DNA of 64,000 nt from Terrisporobacter mayombei. Its GTDB lineage: Bacteria; Bacillota; Clostridia; Peptostreptococcales; Peptostreptococcaceae. The stretch spans positions 1 through 64,000 of the forward strand of contig NZ_JAHZMP010000004.1 in assembly GCF_020748465.1 (NCBI RefSeq), written 5' to 3'. The position numbers were made by a program, and so were the translations under genes. The notes under the pieces are model-generated. The model did no database searches, was not told where the DNA came from, and worked only from the letters and a program-made list of their open reading frames with translations. Positions 35,446 through 43,484 of this stretch are shown piece after piece (within the stretch, counting starts at the first letter, position 1; each line of letters starts with the position of its first letter).

Positions 35446-36042
35446 TTAAACAGTTGCTTTACTTATTTCTTCTACTAAGTCCATACCAACGCGGAAAGCT
35501 TTTATATTTAAATCAATAAACTTTTCTTTTACATTTTTTCTTATAATATCTTCCCAGTCGATTTTTTCTAGTTTCATTGATTTTACTAGAGAACCTAATA
35601 ATATAACATTCATTACTTTTGCATTTCCTAGTTCTTCAGCTTTTTTTGCTGCATCTATAATTTTTGCATTTAATCTTTTTAATTCTGAATCTATTTCTTC
35701 TTCTTTGTATTCAAATTTTCCTACTAATGTAGATACTGAGTTTAATCTATAATTATTTACAACTACTTTTCCTTCTGGTTTTAAATATTTTAAATATCTT
35801 AAAGCTTCCATTTTTTCAAAAGAAACTATCATATCTGCTCCACCAATTTCAATAACAGGAGAATAAACATTGTCTTCACTATATCTTACTTGAGAAGAAA
35901 CTGACCCGCCTCTTTGGCTCATACCATGTATTTCACTCATCTTTACATCGTATCCAGCTTCCATTAATCCTATAGTTAATAACTTACTTGCAAGTATAGT
36001 ACCTTGACCACCTACACCTACTAACATAATACTTTTAGTCAT
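35446..36042 (-). CDS. iorB: Indolepyruvate ferredoxin oxidoreductase, beta subunit
   Basis: 198 residues of the pyruvate:ferredoxin oxidoreductase gamma-type fold: MLVGVGGQGTILASKLLTIG at the N-terminus and SEIHGMSQRGGSVSSQVRYS are diagnostic of IorB. With IorA it decarboxylates aryl-pyruvates (indolepyruvate, phenylpyruvate, hydroxyphenylpyruvate) oxidatively to aryl-acetyl-CoA and reduces ferredoxin. It starts one base after the iorA stop, so the pair is translationally coupled. Confidence 0.95.
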   Translation of the reverse strand: MTKSIMLVGVGGQGTILASKLLTIGLMEAGYDVKMSEIHGMSQRGGSVSSQVRYSEDNVYSPVIEIGGADMIVSFEKMEALRYLKYLKPEGKVVVNNYRLNSVSTLVGKFEYKEEEIDSELKRLNAKIIDAAKKAEELGNAKVMNVILLGSLVKSMKLEKIDWEDIIRKNVKEKFIDLNIKAFRVGMDLVEEISKATV

Positions 36043-36043
36043 A

Positions 36044-37828
36044 TTATTTTACCTCCTTTACTATTGCTTCTTTAGGACATACTTGTGCACACACTTCACA
36101 TCCTAAACATTGGTTTCTATCTATTTTAGATTTTTTAGCTTCTTTATTGTATGAAATTGCAGGACATCCTGTCTTAGTACATTTTTTACATCCTATACAT
36201 AAATCTTCTAAAACTTCACATTTTTCTGTAAACGGCTTATTAAACTCTTCTATATCTTCTTTAGAGAATTTTTTAAGAGCACATGGCCATCTTGTAATTA
36301 TTACAGATGCCTCTTCATTTGCAAATGCCCAATCAAGTGTATCATTTACTTCTTTTAAATCATTAGGATTTATTACTCTTAAATTTTTTACACCACAAGC
36401 TCTAACTACTGCTTCTATACTTATTTCATTAGTTGGCTCACCTTGTAATTTAAATCCTGAACCTGGATTTTCTTGATGTCCTGTCATACCTGTAATTCTA
36501 TTATCTAATATTATTGATATTGCATTACCATTGTTATAAATAATATCTAAAAGCCCATTTATTCCTGTATGGAAGAATGTTGAATCTCCAAGTACACCTA
36601 CAACTCTTTTCTTATTTCCTTCTACCATGTTGAAAACTTGTTGTGCCCCATGTCCTGAACCTAAAGACGCACCCATGCAAACTACACAGTCCATTGCATT
36701 GTATGGTGGTGCAAATCCTAGAGTATAACATCCTATATCTCCAGTTATAACTACATCTTTTCTTTTTCCTAGTTCATAGAATAAACCTCTATGTGGACAT
36801 CCAGCACAGAATGTTGGTGGTCTTGGAACTAATAATTCTTCATTTGTTTCTAAGTGATCAAATGTTTTTCCATATATAGCTTTTCTTATAACATCTGGTG
36901 TCATTTCTCCATATGCTGGAAATACATCTTTACCATGACAACTTATTCCTAAAGCTTTAACATGCTCTTCTATAAACTCATCATTTTCTTCTATAACATA
37001 AATTTTTTCTACTTTAGATGCAAACTCTTTTATTTTTTCATCTGGCATTGGGAAAGTAAATCCTAGTTTTAAATAAGATGCATCATTTCCGAAGACTTCT
37101 TTTGCAAAATTTATACACATTCCAGATGCAATAATTCCTACTTTAGTATCATTTAATTCAATAGAGTTAAGATCAGTATCATTAGAGAATTTTTCTAAAT
37201 TATGAAGTCTTTCTTCTACTTTTCCTCTTAATACTCTTGAGTTTGCAGGAACTGTAACATATTTAGGTGCGTCTTTTACATATTCTTTTATTCCAACTTC
37301 TTTTCTATCTTTGCATTCAACTATACCCTTTGAATGACATAGTCTAGTTGTTAATCTATATAAAACTGGCGTATCAAATTTTTCACTTATTTCAAATGCT
37401 TCCTTGAACATATCTTTAGCTTCTTGGCTAGTTGATGGTTCAAACATAGGAATTTTAGCTGCTCTAGCATAATTCCTATTATCTTGCTCATTTTGTGATG
37501 AATGTTGTCCTGGCTCATCTGCTGTAATTATTACAAATCCTCCAGTTACACCTGTATATGCTACAGTAAACAATGGATCAGCTGCCACATTCAAACCAAC
37601 ATGTTTCATAGATGCAACAGTTCTTGCTCCTGCTATTGAAGCTCCTGCTGCTGCCTCGACTGCTACTTTCTCATTTGGTGCCCATTCTGCAAGAATATCA
37701 CCCTTATATAAAGCTATATTTTCTAATATCTCCGTACTTGGAGTTCCAGGATAAGCTGAAGCATATTTTACACCAGCTTCATATGCTCCACGAGCTATGG
37801 CCTCATTACCTGTCATTAATTTTTTCAT
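36044..37828 (-). CDS. iorA: Indolepyruvate ferredoxin oxidoreductase, alpha subunit
   Basis: 594 residues in the expected order: pyrimidine-binding domain (SAYPGTPSTEI near 20-30), PEP-type domain, a TPP-binding C-terminal domain (GDIGCYTLGFAPPYNAMDC, GDSTFFHTGINGL) and two 4Fe-4S clusters at the end (CIGCKKCTKTGC and CLGCEVCAQVCP). It catalyses thiamine-dependent oxidation of aryl-pyruvates with IorB. AAGGGGGACTATTAAC precedes the ATG. It lies 30 bases behind the aminotransferase gene, so the three form one operon. Confidence 0.97.
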   Translation of the reverse strand: MKKLMTGNEAIARGAYEAGVKYASAYPGTPSTEILENIALYKGDILAEWAPNEKVAVEAAAGASIAGARTVASMKHVGLNVAADPLFTVAYTGVTGGFVIITADEPGQHSSQNEQDNRNYARAAKIPMFEPSTSQEAKDMFKEAFEISEKFDTPVLYRLTTRLCHSKGIVECKDRKEVGIKEYVKDAPKYVTVPANSRVLRGKVEERLHNLEKFSNDTDLNSIELNDTKVGIIASGMCINFAKEVFGNDASYLKLGFTFPMPDEKIKEFASKVEKIYVIEENDEFIEEHVKALGISCHGKDVFPAYGEMTPDVIRKAIYGKTFDHLETNEELLVPRPPTFCAGCPHRGLFYELGKRKDVVITGDIGCYTLGFAPPYNAMDCVVCMGASLGSGHGAQQVFNMVEGNKKRVVGVLGDSTFFHTGINGLLDIIYNNGNAISIILDNRITGMTGHQENPGSGFKLQGEPTNEISIEAVVRACGVKNLRVINPNDLKEVNDTLDWAFANEEASVIITRWPCALKKFSKEDIEEFNKPFTEKCEVLEDLCIGCKKCTKTGCPAISYNKEAKKSKIDRNQCLGCEVCAQVCPKEAIVKEVK

Positions 37829-37858
37829 GTTAATAGTCCCCCTTATTTTTACGTTTTT

Positions 37859-39124
37859 TTATACTGAAGTTGTATCTAATGACTTAACTTTTTCAAAAAC
37901 TTCTTTTATAATCTTTGGAGCTTTTTTACACTTTTCCTCTGATACTGCACATACTGCAAATCTTAATCCCATTTTTAAAGGAACTAAATAAAGATTTTCT
38001 TTAGTAAGTGCTTCGCAAATTTCTTTTGGATTATTGCATGGTATACTTACAAAAAATCCATCTCTATATGGAAGTGTCTCAAGATTTACTTCTTTAGCGC
38101 CTTGAACAAAAGCTTCTGCTCTCTTAACAAGCATATCTTTATATTGATTTTTCTCAATTTTATATTCTGCATACTTTTTCTCATCTGCAATTAAATGAGA
38201 AAGAATAGACATGGCTCCTCTATTACAATTAGACCAATTAGCTCTACAAGAATGCATTAGTGAGTAATAGAATTCTTCTGCCATATCTTCATTTGAAGAT
38301 ATTCCTATGGCTGCTCCCATTCTCATTCCATAAGCAGTAAATCCTTTTGACATACTAAAGCCTACTATTGATAATATATTCTCTGGCAAGTTTCCAAATT
38401 TCTTAAAGAATTTTCTACTTGCTATATCATCTTTAACAAAATCTATATATGCAACATCTATAAATAAAACTATTTTTTTACTTTCATCATTTGCAACTTC
38501 TTTTACAAAATCTAATATTTCATCCCACTCATCATCAGACACAGTATATCCTGTTGGATTATGACCAGGAGTATTAATTATCGTAAATATATTTCCTTGT
38601 TTATCTATAATTTCTTTAAATTTAGATTTAAAAGATTCAATATTGAATTTTCCTTCATCATTAAATAATTTATAATTTGCAACTCCTCTTCCAGCTTCCT
38701 CTCCTATAATTCCATAAGGACTCCAGTACCAATCAGAAGTCAAAATTACATCTTTGGGATTAGTATAGTTCCACATTGCTAATTTAATAGCACCACTTCC
38801 ACCTGGCGAAGCTACAACTCTTACATAACCATCTGGATCATTACCTTGAAAACAAACTTTTTTTACAGCCTCTTTATAGTCATCTTGTCCTGCAATAGAA
38901 GCGTAAGCAGATATTTCATTGTTAGGCAATGATTTTAATTGTTCAAAAACACTATTCATTGTTATTAGCTTTCCATCATCATCCATCAATGCACCTATAG
39001 TAGCATTGATAACGTTTTCTTTGCCTATATTTTGTTCTGCCTTTTGAGCTCTTTCAGATAAGTTAAATATAATGTCATTTTCTCTGGGCCATCTTGCGTG
39101 GTCTGCAACCATACTTAATTTCAT
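37859..39124 (-). CDS. Class I/II aminotransferase, probable aromatic amino acid aminotransferase
   Basis: 421 residues of the fold-type I PLP family: NTPGHNPTGY binds the cofactor, FIDVAYIDF carries the Asp/Tyr pair, and the Schiff-base lysine is in GFSMSKGFTAYGMRMG. The long N-terminus (ADHARWPRENDIIFNLSERA) and substrate loop are those of a clostridial aromatic/aspartate-type subgroup. The substrate is inferred from the operon: it would supply aryl-pyruvates to IorAB. GGGGGGAATAAA precedes the ATG, and a MerR-type promoter lies upstream. Confidence 0.85.
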   Translation of the reverse strand: MKLSMVADHARWPRENDIIFNLSERAQKAEQNIGKENVINATIGALMDDDGKLITMNSVFEQLKSLPNNEISAYASIAGQDDYKEAVKKVCFQGNDPDGYVRVVASPGGSGAIKLAMWNYTNPKDVILTSDWYWSPYGIIGEEAGRGVANYKLFNDEGKFNIESFKSKFKEIIDKQGNIFTIINTPGHNPTGYTVSDDEWDEILDFVKEVANDESKKIVLFIDVAYIDFVKDDIASRKFFKKFGNLPENILSIVGFSMSKGFTAYGMRMGAAIGISSNEDMAEEFYYSLMHSCRANWSNCNRGAMSILSHLIADEKKYAEYKIEKNQYKDMLVKRAEAFVQGAKEVNLETLPYRDGFFVSIPCNNPKEICEALTKENLYLVPLKMGLRFAVCAVSEEKCKKAPKIIKEVFEKVKSLDTTSV

Positions 39125-39179
39125 TTTATTCCCCCCATTTTATTTCACTATTTTTATATTCATAATATTCTCTAATATC

Positions 39180-39210
39180 ATAATAAACCTTCCATTAACT
39201 GGAATGTCAA
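39180..39210 (-). promoter_or_regulatory. Aminotransferase promoter with 19-base spacer and MerR-type dyad
   Basis: On the minus strand TTGACA (39210-39205) and TATTAT (39185-39180) are separated by exactly 19 bases. The spacer contains TTCCAgttaaTGGAA (39204-39190), a five-base perfect dyad. The 19-base spacer plus dyad is the signature of MerR-activated promoters. Confidence 0.8.
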
Positions 39211-39230
39211 TAGGTTTTATATAATCTAAA

Positions 39231-39270
39231 AAAAAATACACAGTTCAATATATTGAACTGTGTATTTTTT
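39231..39270 (-). terminator. Terminator of the small membrane protein gene
   Basis: A 40-base perfect palindrome (AAAAAATACACAGTTCAATA and complement) overlapping the stop at 39269, ending in six T on the minus strand. Confidence 0.9.
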
Positions 39271-39457
39271 AATCATCTCTTTTTTGGGCAGATAGCTTCA
39301 TCATTTTTAGATGTTGCCTCATAAAGAATATTTCAGCTGTCATAGCAAAGCATGCTACTATCCTAATTGTCATACTTGTAGTATTTAGCGCGATTTCAGT
39401 AAAATATGTAAATAAAACTAAATCAATACTAAACACAAAAATATCTCCTAATTTCAT
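39269..39457 (-). CDS. Small membrane protein, unknown
   Basis: 62 residues with two hydrophobic stretches (about 6-24 and 28-46) and a basic C-terminal tail (RQHLKMMKLSAQKRDD). AGGGAGTGAACAA is a good ribosome site and the gene is followed by a perfect terminator. It lies 21 bases behind mrp in the same direction and is probably co-transcribed with it. No family is recognised. Confidence 0.65.
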   Translation of the reverse strand: MKLGDIFVFSIDLVLFTYFTEIALNTTSMTIRIVACFAMTAEIFFMRQHLKMMKLSAQKRDD

Positions 39458-39478
39458 TTGTTCACTCCCTATTTTTAA

Positions 39479-40336
39479 CTAAAATGCCCCTGAGACCTCT
39501 TTTTCTTTTTCTTCTAATGACTTAATCATATTTATTACTATAGGATTGGATAATCCTTCTACTTCTTCATCGCCATCATTATAAATTCCTATAGATACGT
39601 TTCCTATTCCAGAATTCATTGGTAATTGTCCTAAAAGATCCAAATTCATATCATCAAGGAATTTTCTATTATTTTCTCCATTAAATATTTGAATCTTTTT
39701 ACCACAGTCTGGACATGTTATATAGCTCATATTTTCAACTACACCTATAACATCTATATCTAACTTTTGTACCATATGAACAGCCTTTGTAACTATCATT
39801 GATACCATATCCTGAGGTATTGTAACCATTACTATACCGTTTATAGGAATGGATTGCATAACTGTTAAAGCTACATCTCCTGTTCCTGGAGGCATATCTA
39901 TTATAAGGTAGTCTAATTCTTCCCATAAAACATCTGTATAAAATTGTTTTACTGCATTAGAAACCATTGCACCTCTCCAAATAACAGGTTCTTCTTCATT
40001 TTCTATTAATAAGTTTAGAGACATTACTTTTATTCCATCTGCTGTTACTGCTGGATATATAAACTCCTCTGTTGCTCTTGCTCTTTGCTTATCTACACCT
40101 AAAAGTCTTGGTATACTAGGGCCTGTTATATCTGCATCTAATACACCTACTTTATATCCTTGTTTAGCTAAATTTTTTGCTATAAGTGCTGATACTGTAG
40201 ATTTTCCTACTCCACCTTTACCACTCATAACACCTATAATTTTATTAATTTTATTTAGTGGATTATTAACCACTGAACAACTTGATTGCTCTTTATTACA
40301 AGATCCATTTGATGGACATGAGTTACAACTTGACAT
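39479..40336 (-). CDS. mrp: Mrp/NBP35-family Fe-S carrier ATPase
   Basis: 285 residues: an N-terminal cysteine cluster (C4, C7, C13, C20 in MSSCNSCPSNGSCNKEQSSC), the deviant Walker A GKGGVGKST at 39-47, DMPPGTGDVALTVMQ and a C-terminal CPDC pair in MSYITCPDCGKK that holds the bridging Fe-S cluster. It is an assembly/transfer factor for iron-sulfur clusters. AGGGGGGAAAATAGAA precedes the ATG. Its promoter lies inside a long palindrome (40369-40402). Confidence 0.93.
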   Translation of the reverse strand: MSSCNSCPSNGSCNKEQSSCSVVNNPLNKINKIIGVMSGKGGVGKSTVSALIAKNLAKQGYKVGVLDADITGPSIPRLLGVDKQRARATEEFIYPAVTADGIKVMSLNLLIENEEEPVIWRGAMVSNAVKQFYTDVLWEELDYLIIDMPPGTGDVALTVMQSIPINGIVMVTIPQDMVSMIVTKAVHMVQKLDIDVIGVVENMSYITCPDCGKKIQIFNGENNRKFLDDMNLDLLGQLPMNSGIGNVSIGIYNDGDEEVEGLSNPIVINMIKSLEEKEKEVSGAF

Positions 40337-40368
40337 TTCTATTTTCCCCCCTAATAATGGATGTATCT

Positions 40369-40405
40369 ACAAAATAAATATAGTTCTTTATATTTATTTT
40401 GTCAA
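40369..40405 (-). promoter_or_regulatory. mrp promoter within a perfect 14-base dyad
   Basis: On the minus strand TTGACA (40405-40400), 17 bases, then TATATT. Arms ACAAAATAAATATA (40369-40382) and their exact complement (40389-40402) flank a six-base centre. This would be an operator covering the whole core promoter; the regulator is unknown. Confidence 0.6.
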
Positions 40406-40453
40406 TGAACATAATAATGATATAGAATATAAATAATTACTTTTTAAAAGGAT

Positions 40454-40888
40454 GTGTTAGTCATAAAAAATACAATTGTAGAAACGTTTAAACTATATAA
40501 AGATAAAATTATGGAATATATAAAATTCAATATTATAGGTACTGCAAATTTTGTAGTTGCTCAGATATTTTACTTAACACTATATCTAGTTTTCAAAATC
40601 GATTATTTAATTGCATACACCATTACAAGTGTTATAAGTATTAGTGCATCTTATTATTTAAACTCTAGATTCACATTTAAAGAGCAAGAATATTCTTTAA
40701 AGAAATACTTACTAAGTTTCTTAGTGTATATATTTGAATATGCTCTAAATCTAGGGGTTATATTATCATTTGTTAATATATTCGGATTAAGTAAAGCTAT
40801 AGCGCCTATAATTGCTCCTATTTTCTCAACTATTCCAGTATTTTTTTTAATGAGATTAGTTATAAAGCACACTGATGAAAAAAAATAA
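40454..40888 (+). CDS. GtrA family membrane protein
   Basis: 144 residues with four membrane segments and the GtrA pattern: IKFNIIGTANFVVAQIFYLTLY in the first, YYLNSRFTFK after the second. Family members flip or help transfer lipid-linked sugars for wall polysaccharides. The start is uncertain: GTG at 40454 directly abuts AAAAGGAT, giving poor spacing, and an ATG at 40511 would also keep the whole membrane domain. It is a single gene, divergent from mrp. Confidence 0.85.
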   Translation: MLVIKNTIVETFKLYKDKIMEYIKFNIIGTANFVVAQIFYLTLYLVFKIDYLIAYTITSVISISASYYLNSRFTFKEQEYSLKKYLLSFLVYIFEYALNLGVILSFVNIFGLSKAIAPIIAPIFSTIPVFFLMRLVIKHTDEKK

Positions 40889-40921
40889 ACACATTATCAA
40901 TTTTTAATTAATAATGTGTTT
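40887..40921. terminator. Bidirectional terminator between gtrA-like gene and PAS kinase
   Basis: Eleven-bp perfect stem (AAACACATTAT/ATAATGTGTTT) between convergent stops at 40888 and 40927. Confidence 0.75.
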
Positions 40922-40926
40922 ACCCT

Positions 40927-42810
40927 TTATATATCTGAAAACTCTATATTGGCTCTACTATATCTAACTTCTTCATTTTTTTGTAAAATAAATTCCTCAC
41001 CACTATTTAATAATTGTTTAGGTATAACTACCATAAATTCACTACCTTGATTAACCTTACTATTTACTTTAATACTTCCTCCATGTAAGTTTACCAAAGA
41101 TTTCACCAAATATAGTCCTATGCCACTTCCTTGTTTTTCTACTCTGTTCTTGCTTTCAACCTGTTCAAACCTTTCAAATATACAATTAGCCTTTTCCTTT
41201 GGTATTCCTATTCCTTCATCTTTTACACTAATCTTAACTTTATCATCTTTAATATATAAGTTAACGTATATATTCCCATTTTTTTTATTAAATTTAACTG
41301 CATTTGATAATAAATTAAGCATGGTTCTTTCTATGATGTCTGGATCAAATAGTACTACTTCTTCTTCTACATTTGTATCAAAAATTAAGTGCATACTATT
41401 AAATTCTGTAAATTCCACAATAGATTCGCATATATCTTCTATAAATCCTACTATATCTGCATTAATTGGATTAAAACTTATAAATCCGGCCTCAACTCGT
41501 GTCGAGTCTAATAAATTATTTATAAGCCTCACAAGTCTTAGGCTATTCATTTCCATAATATCCATATATTTATAAAACTTATTAGCGTCTTGTGGTGATA
41601 ATTTTGTTAAATTTAATTTGATAAGTTGAATTGTGCTTGATATAAGATTGATTGGCGTTCTTAACTCATGAGATAAATTTGCAAAAAAGTCTAATTTAAG
41701 TTGATTTTTTTCTTCTTCTATTTTCTTTTTTTCTGTTACATCAGTTAAGATTCCTACTCTTTTTGATATATTACCTTTAGAATCCTTTATTGGCAGAAAT
41801 TTATACCAAATCCATTTTTCTTTTCCATTATCTAATTTTACTTTTCTAGTTCCTTCATTACATTGGTCAAAATCAAATTCATAATCTATATTATAATCAT
41901 TCCATTCTACTCTCTTAAAATACTTATCTAACTTATTAAAGTCCTTATATAAATCTTCTGGACTATCTTCAAATACATTTCTAAAAGCAGGACTGACATA
42001 CGTTGCTCTTTCCTTATCTCTAATAATAAATACAGAGTCAGAATACTTAGTTATCTCTCTAAAATTCTCTTCATTTTGTTCTAAACTTTTTTCGAAAACT
42101 AGCTTATCATTAATTTCTATACTAAAGCCCCTTGTTCCTATTATACTATCATTATTATCTATTATAGGCCATATAGTTGATTCTAAATAGATTTTATTGC
42201 CATCTTCTTTTCTTAATGTTTGGTAAAAAGTTTTTACATTTCTATTTGATATTACATTATTTTCTTGCTGTCTAAATTTTCTAATCTCAGATGCTTCCCA
42301 TAAATCTAAATCTCTTTTACCCATAATCGTGTTTTCATTGTTTGATTTCGTATTATTACAGCTTCCACCTATATCAATATATACTCCGTTTAAATCTTTT
42401 GACCAATTATATATTATAAGATCTTCTTCATCATAACTCATATTATAATTGATTGAATATACTACTATAAAATAATCTTCTAAGTAATATATGTCCATAA
42501 TTACATTTTTATTATTTAATTCAACAGTATACTCTATTTTTCTATGATCATTTTTAATTATGTCTCTTACAAGTTGATCAAATTCATTCGTCTTAAACAT
42601 ATTTTTTATCCAATTATTTACTATTAATTCTGTAACTTCCTTCTCAAATACATTATTTTCTGTTAATAGCTTAAAAATTTTTTCAAATTCTTTATTTTGT
42701 TCTAATACTTCTATGCCAATATATTTATTATGATCATTCATTTTACAATTTATTATTAAGTAAGCTATTTTACTATTTCTTATTATACTTCTATAAATAT
42801 CTTTTTTCAT
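40927..42810 (-). CDS. Orphan PAS-domain sensor histidine kinase
   Basis: 627 residues without membrane segments. A poorly defined N-terminal region (1-240) that looks like PAS-type sensing is followed by a PAS/PAC domain (about 250-365, ending GILTDVTEKKKIEEEK), the phosphoacceptor H381 in NLSHELRTPINLI, and an ATPase domain with N box NLLSNAVKFNKK, G1 DEGIGIPKE and G2 GSGIGLYLVKSL. No response regulator is adjacent. The upstream ATG five codons earlier is overlapped by AGGGG, so 42810 is the preferred start. It could belong to the sporulation-initiation kinase type seen in Clostridia, but that is only inference. Confidence 0.9.
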   Translation of the reverse strand: MKKDIYRSIIRNSKIAYLIINCKMNDHNKYIGIEVLEQNKEFEKIFKLLTENNVFEKEVTELIVNNWIKNMFKTNEFDQLVRDIIKNDHRKIEYTVELNNKNVIMDIYYLEDYFIVVYSINYNMSYDEEDLIIYNWSKDLNGVYIDIGGSCNNTKSNNENTIMGKRDLDLWEASEIRKFRQQENNVISNRNVKTFYQTLRKEDGNKIYLESTIWPIIDNNDSIIGTRGFSIEINDKLVFEKSLEQNEENFREITKYSDSVFIIRDKERATYVSPAFRNVFEDSPEDLYKDFNKLDKYFKRVEWNDYNIDYEFDFDQCNEGTRKVKLDNGKEKWIWYKFLPIKDSKGNISKRVGILTDVTEKKKIEEEKNQLKLDFFANLSHELRTPINLISSTIQLIKLNLTKLSPQDANKFYKYMDIMEMNSLRLVRLINNLLDSTRVEAGFISFNPINADIVGFIEDICESIVEFTEFNSMHLIFDTNVEEEVVLFDPDIIERTMLNLLSNAVKFNKKNGNIYVNLYIKDDKVKISVKDEGIGIPKEKANCIFERFEQVESKNRVEKQGSGIGLYLVKSLVNLHGGSIKVNSKVNQGSEFMVVIPKQLLNSGEEFILQKNEEVRYSRANIEFSDI

Positions 42811-42945
42811 AATAAAACCCCTCATTTTTAATTCTCTATTAAATTAACATAGACTTTAAGACTCATCATTATTTTAATTATATCACTTTTTTACATTTTT
42901 TTCCTTATCCAAAAAAAATAATTTTTTCTCCTAGATATGTATATT

Positions 42946-42967
42946 CGAACTTATGTTTGTCTATAAT
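42946..42967 (+). promoter_or_regulatory. LexA (SOS) box overlapping the ssb promoter
   Basis: CGAACTTATGTTTG at 42946-42959 fits the Gram-positive LexA operator (CGAAC-N4-GTTYG) and TATAAT at 42962-42967 follows three bases later, so bound LexA would block the promoter. Confidence 0.8.
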
Positions 42968-43010
42968 TTTATTAAAATTTACAATCACATAAAAACATGG
43001 AGGTTTTTAA

Positions 43011-43424
43011 ATGAATAAGGTCATATTAGTAGGAAGATTATGTCAAGATCCAGATTTGAAATATGTAGGTGAAAAAAATATACCTGTAACTAAATTTTCA
43101 TTGGCAGTTGATAGAAGTTATAAAAATGCTCAAGGAGAACACGATACTGACTTTATTAATTGTGAAATATGGAATAGACAAGCAGAAGTTTTTAGCGAAT
43201 ATATAACTAAAGGTAGGTTAGTTTATATTGAGGGAAAAGTTAAAGTAGATAAATACTTATCTCCAAGCGGAGAAAATAGAAAATCTATTACAGTCAACTG
43301 CGACTTGTTTAGATTTGTAGATTCTAAACAAATCAATAAAACTGAAAATACCTTAAATAATGAAGAAATCTTTACAGATGAAGTTTTTGATGGTGAAATG
43401 TCTGAAAGTGAAATTCCATTTTAA
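43011..43424 (+). CDS. ssb: Single-stranded DNA-binding protein (SOS-type paralogue)
   Basis: 137 residues: OB fold at 1-105 (MNKVILVGRLCQDPDLKYV, FINCEIWNRQAEVFSEYI, GRLVYIEGKVKVDKY) and an acidic tail ending SESEIPF, the interaction tip for repair proteins. The housekeeping ssb of Firmicutes lies between rpsF and rpsR; this one stands alone behind a LexA box, so it is probably a damage-inducible second copy. ATGGAGGTTTTTAA precedes the ATG. Confidence 0.93.
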   Translation: MNKVILVGRLCQDPDLKYVGEKNIPVTKFSLAVDRSYKNAQGEHDTDFINCEIWNRQAEVFSEYITKGRLVYIEGKVKVDKYLSPSGENRKSITVNCDLFRFVDSKQINKTENTLNNEEIFTDEVFDGEMSESEIPF

Positions 43425-43429
43425 TTATA

Positions 43430-43465
43430 AAAAATGTGTAGATTATCAATAGTCTACACATTTTT
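43430..43465. terminator. Bidirectional terminator between ssb and the amylase gene
   Basis: Thirteen-bp perfect stem (AAAAATGTGTAGA/TCTACACATTTTT) with a ten-base loop, between convergent stops at 43424 and 43485. Confidence 0.88.
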
Positions 43466-43484
43466 TATATGCTTGTTCAAATAC

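Noticed and set aside
36147-36476. A 109-codon open frame antisense to iorA
   Set aside because: It lies wholly within the iorA coding region; its sequence is the complement of conserved ferredoxin and TPP-domain codons, with no ribosome site or known domain.
41120-41575. A 151-codon open frame antisense to the PAS kinase
   Set aside because: It mirrors the conserved ATPase domain of the kinase and has no independent support.
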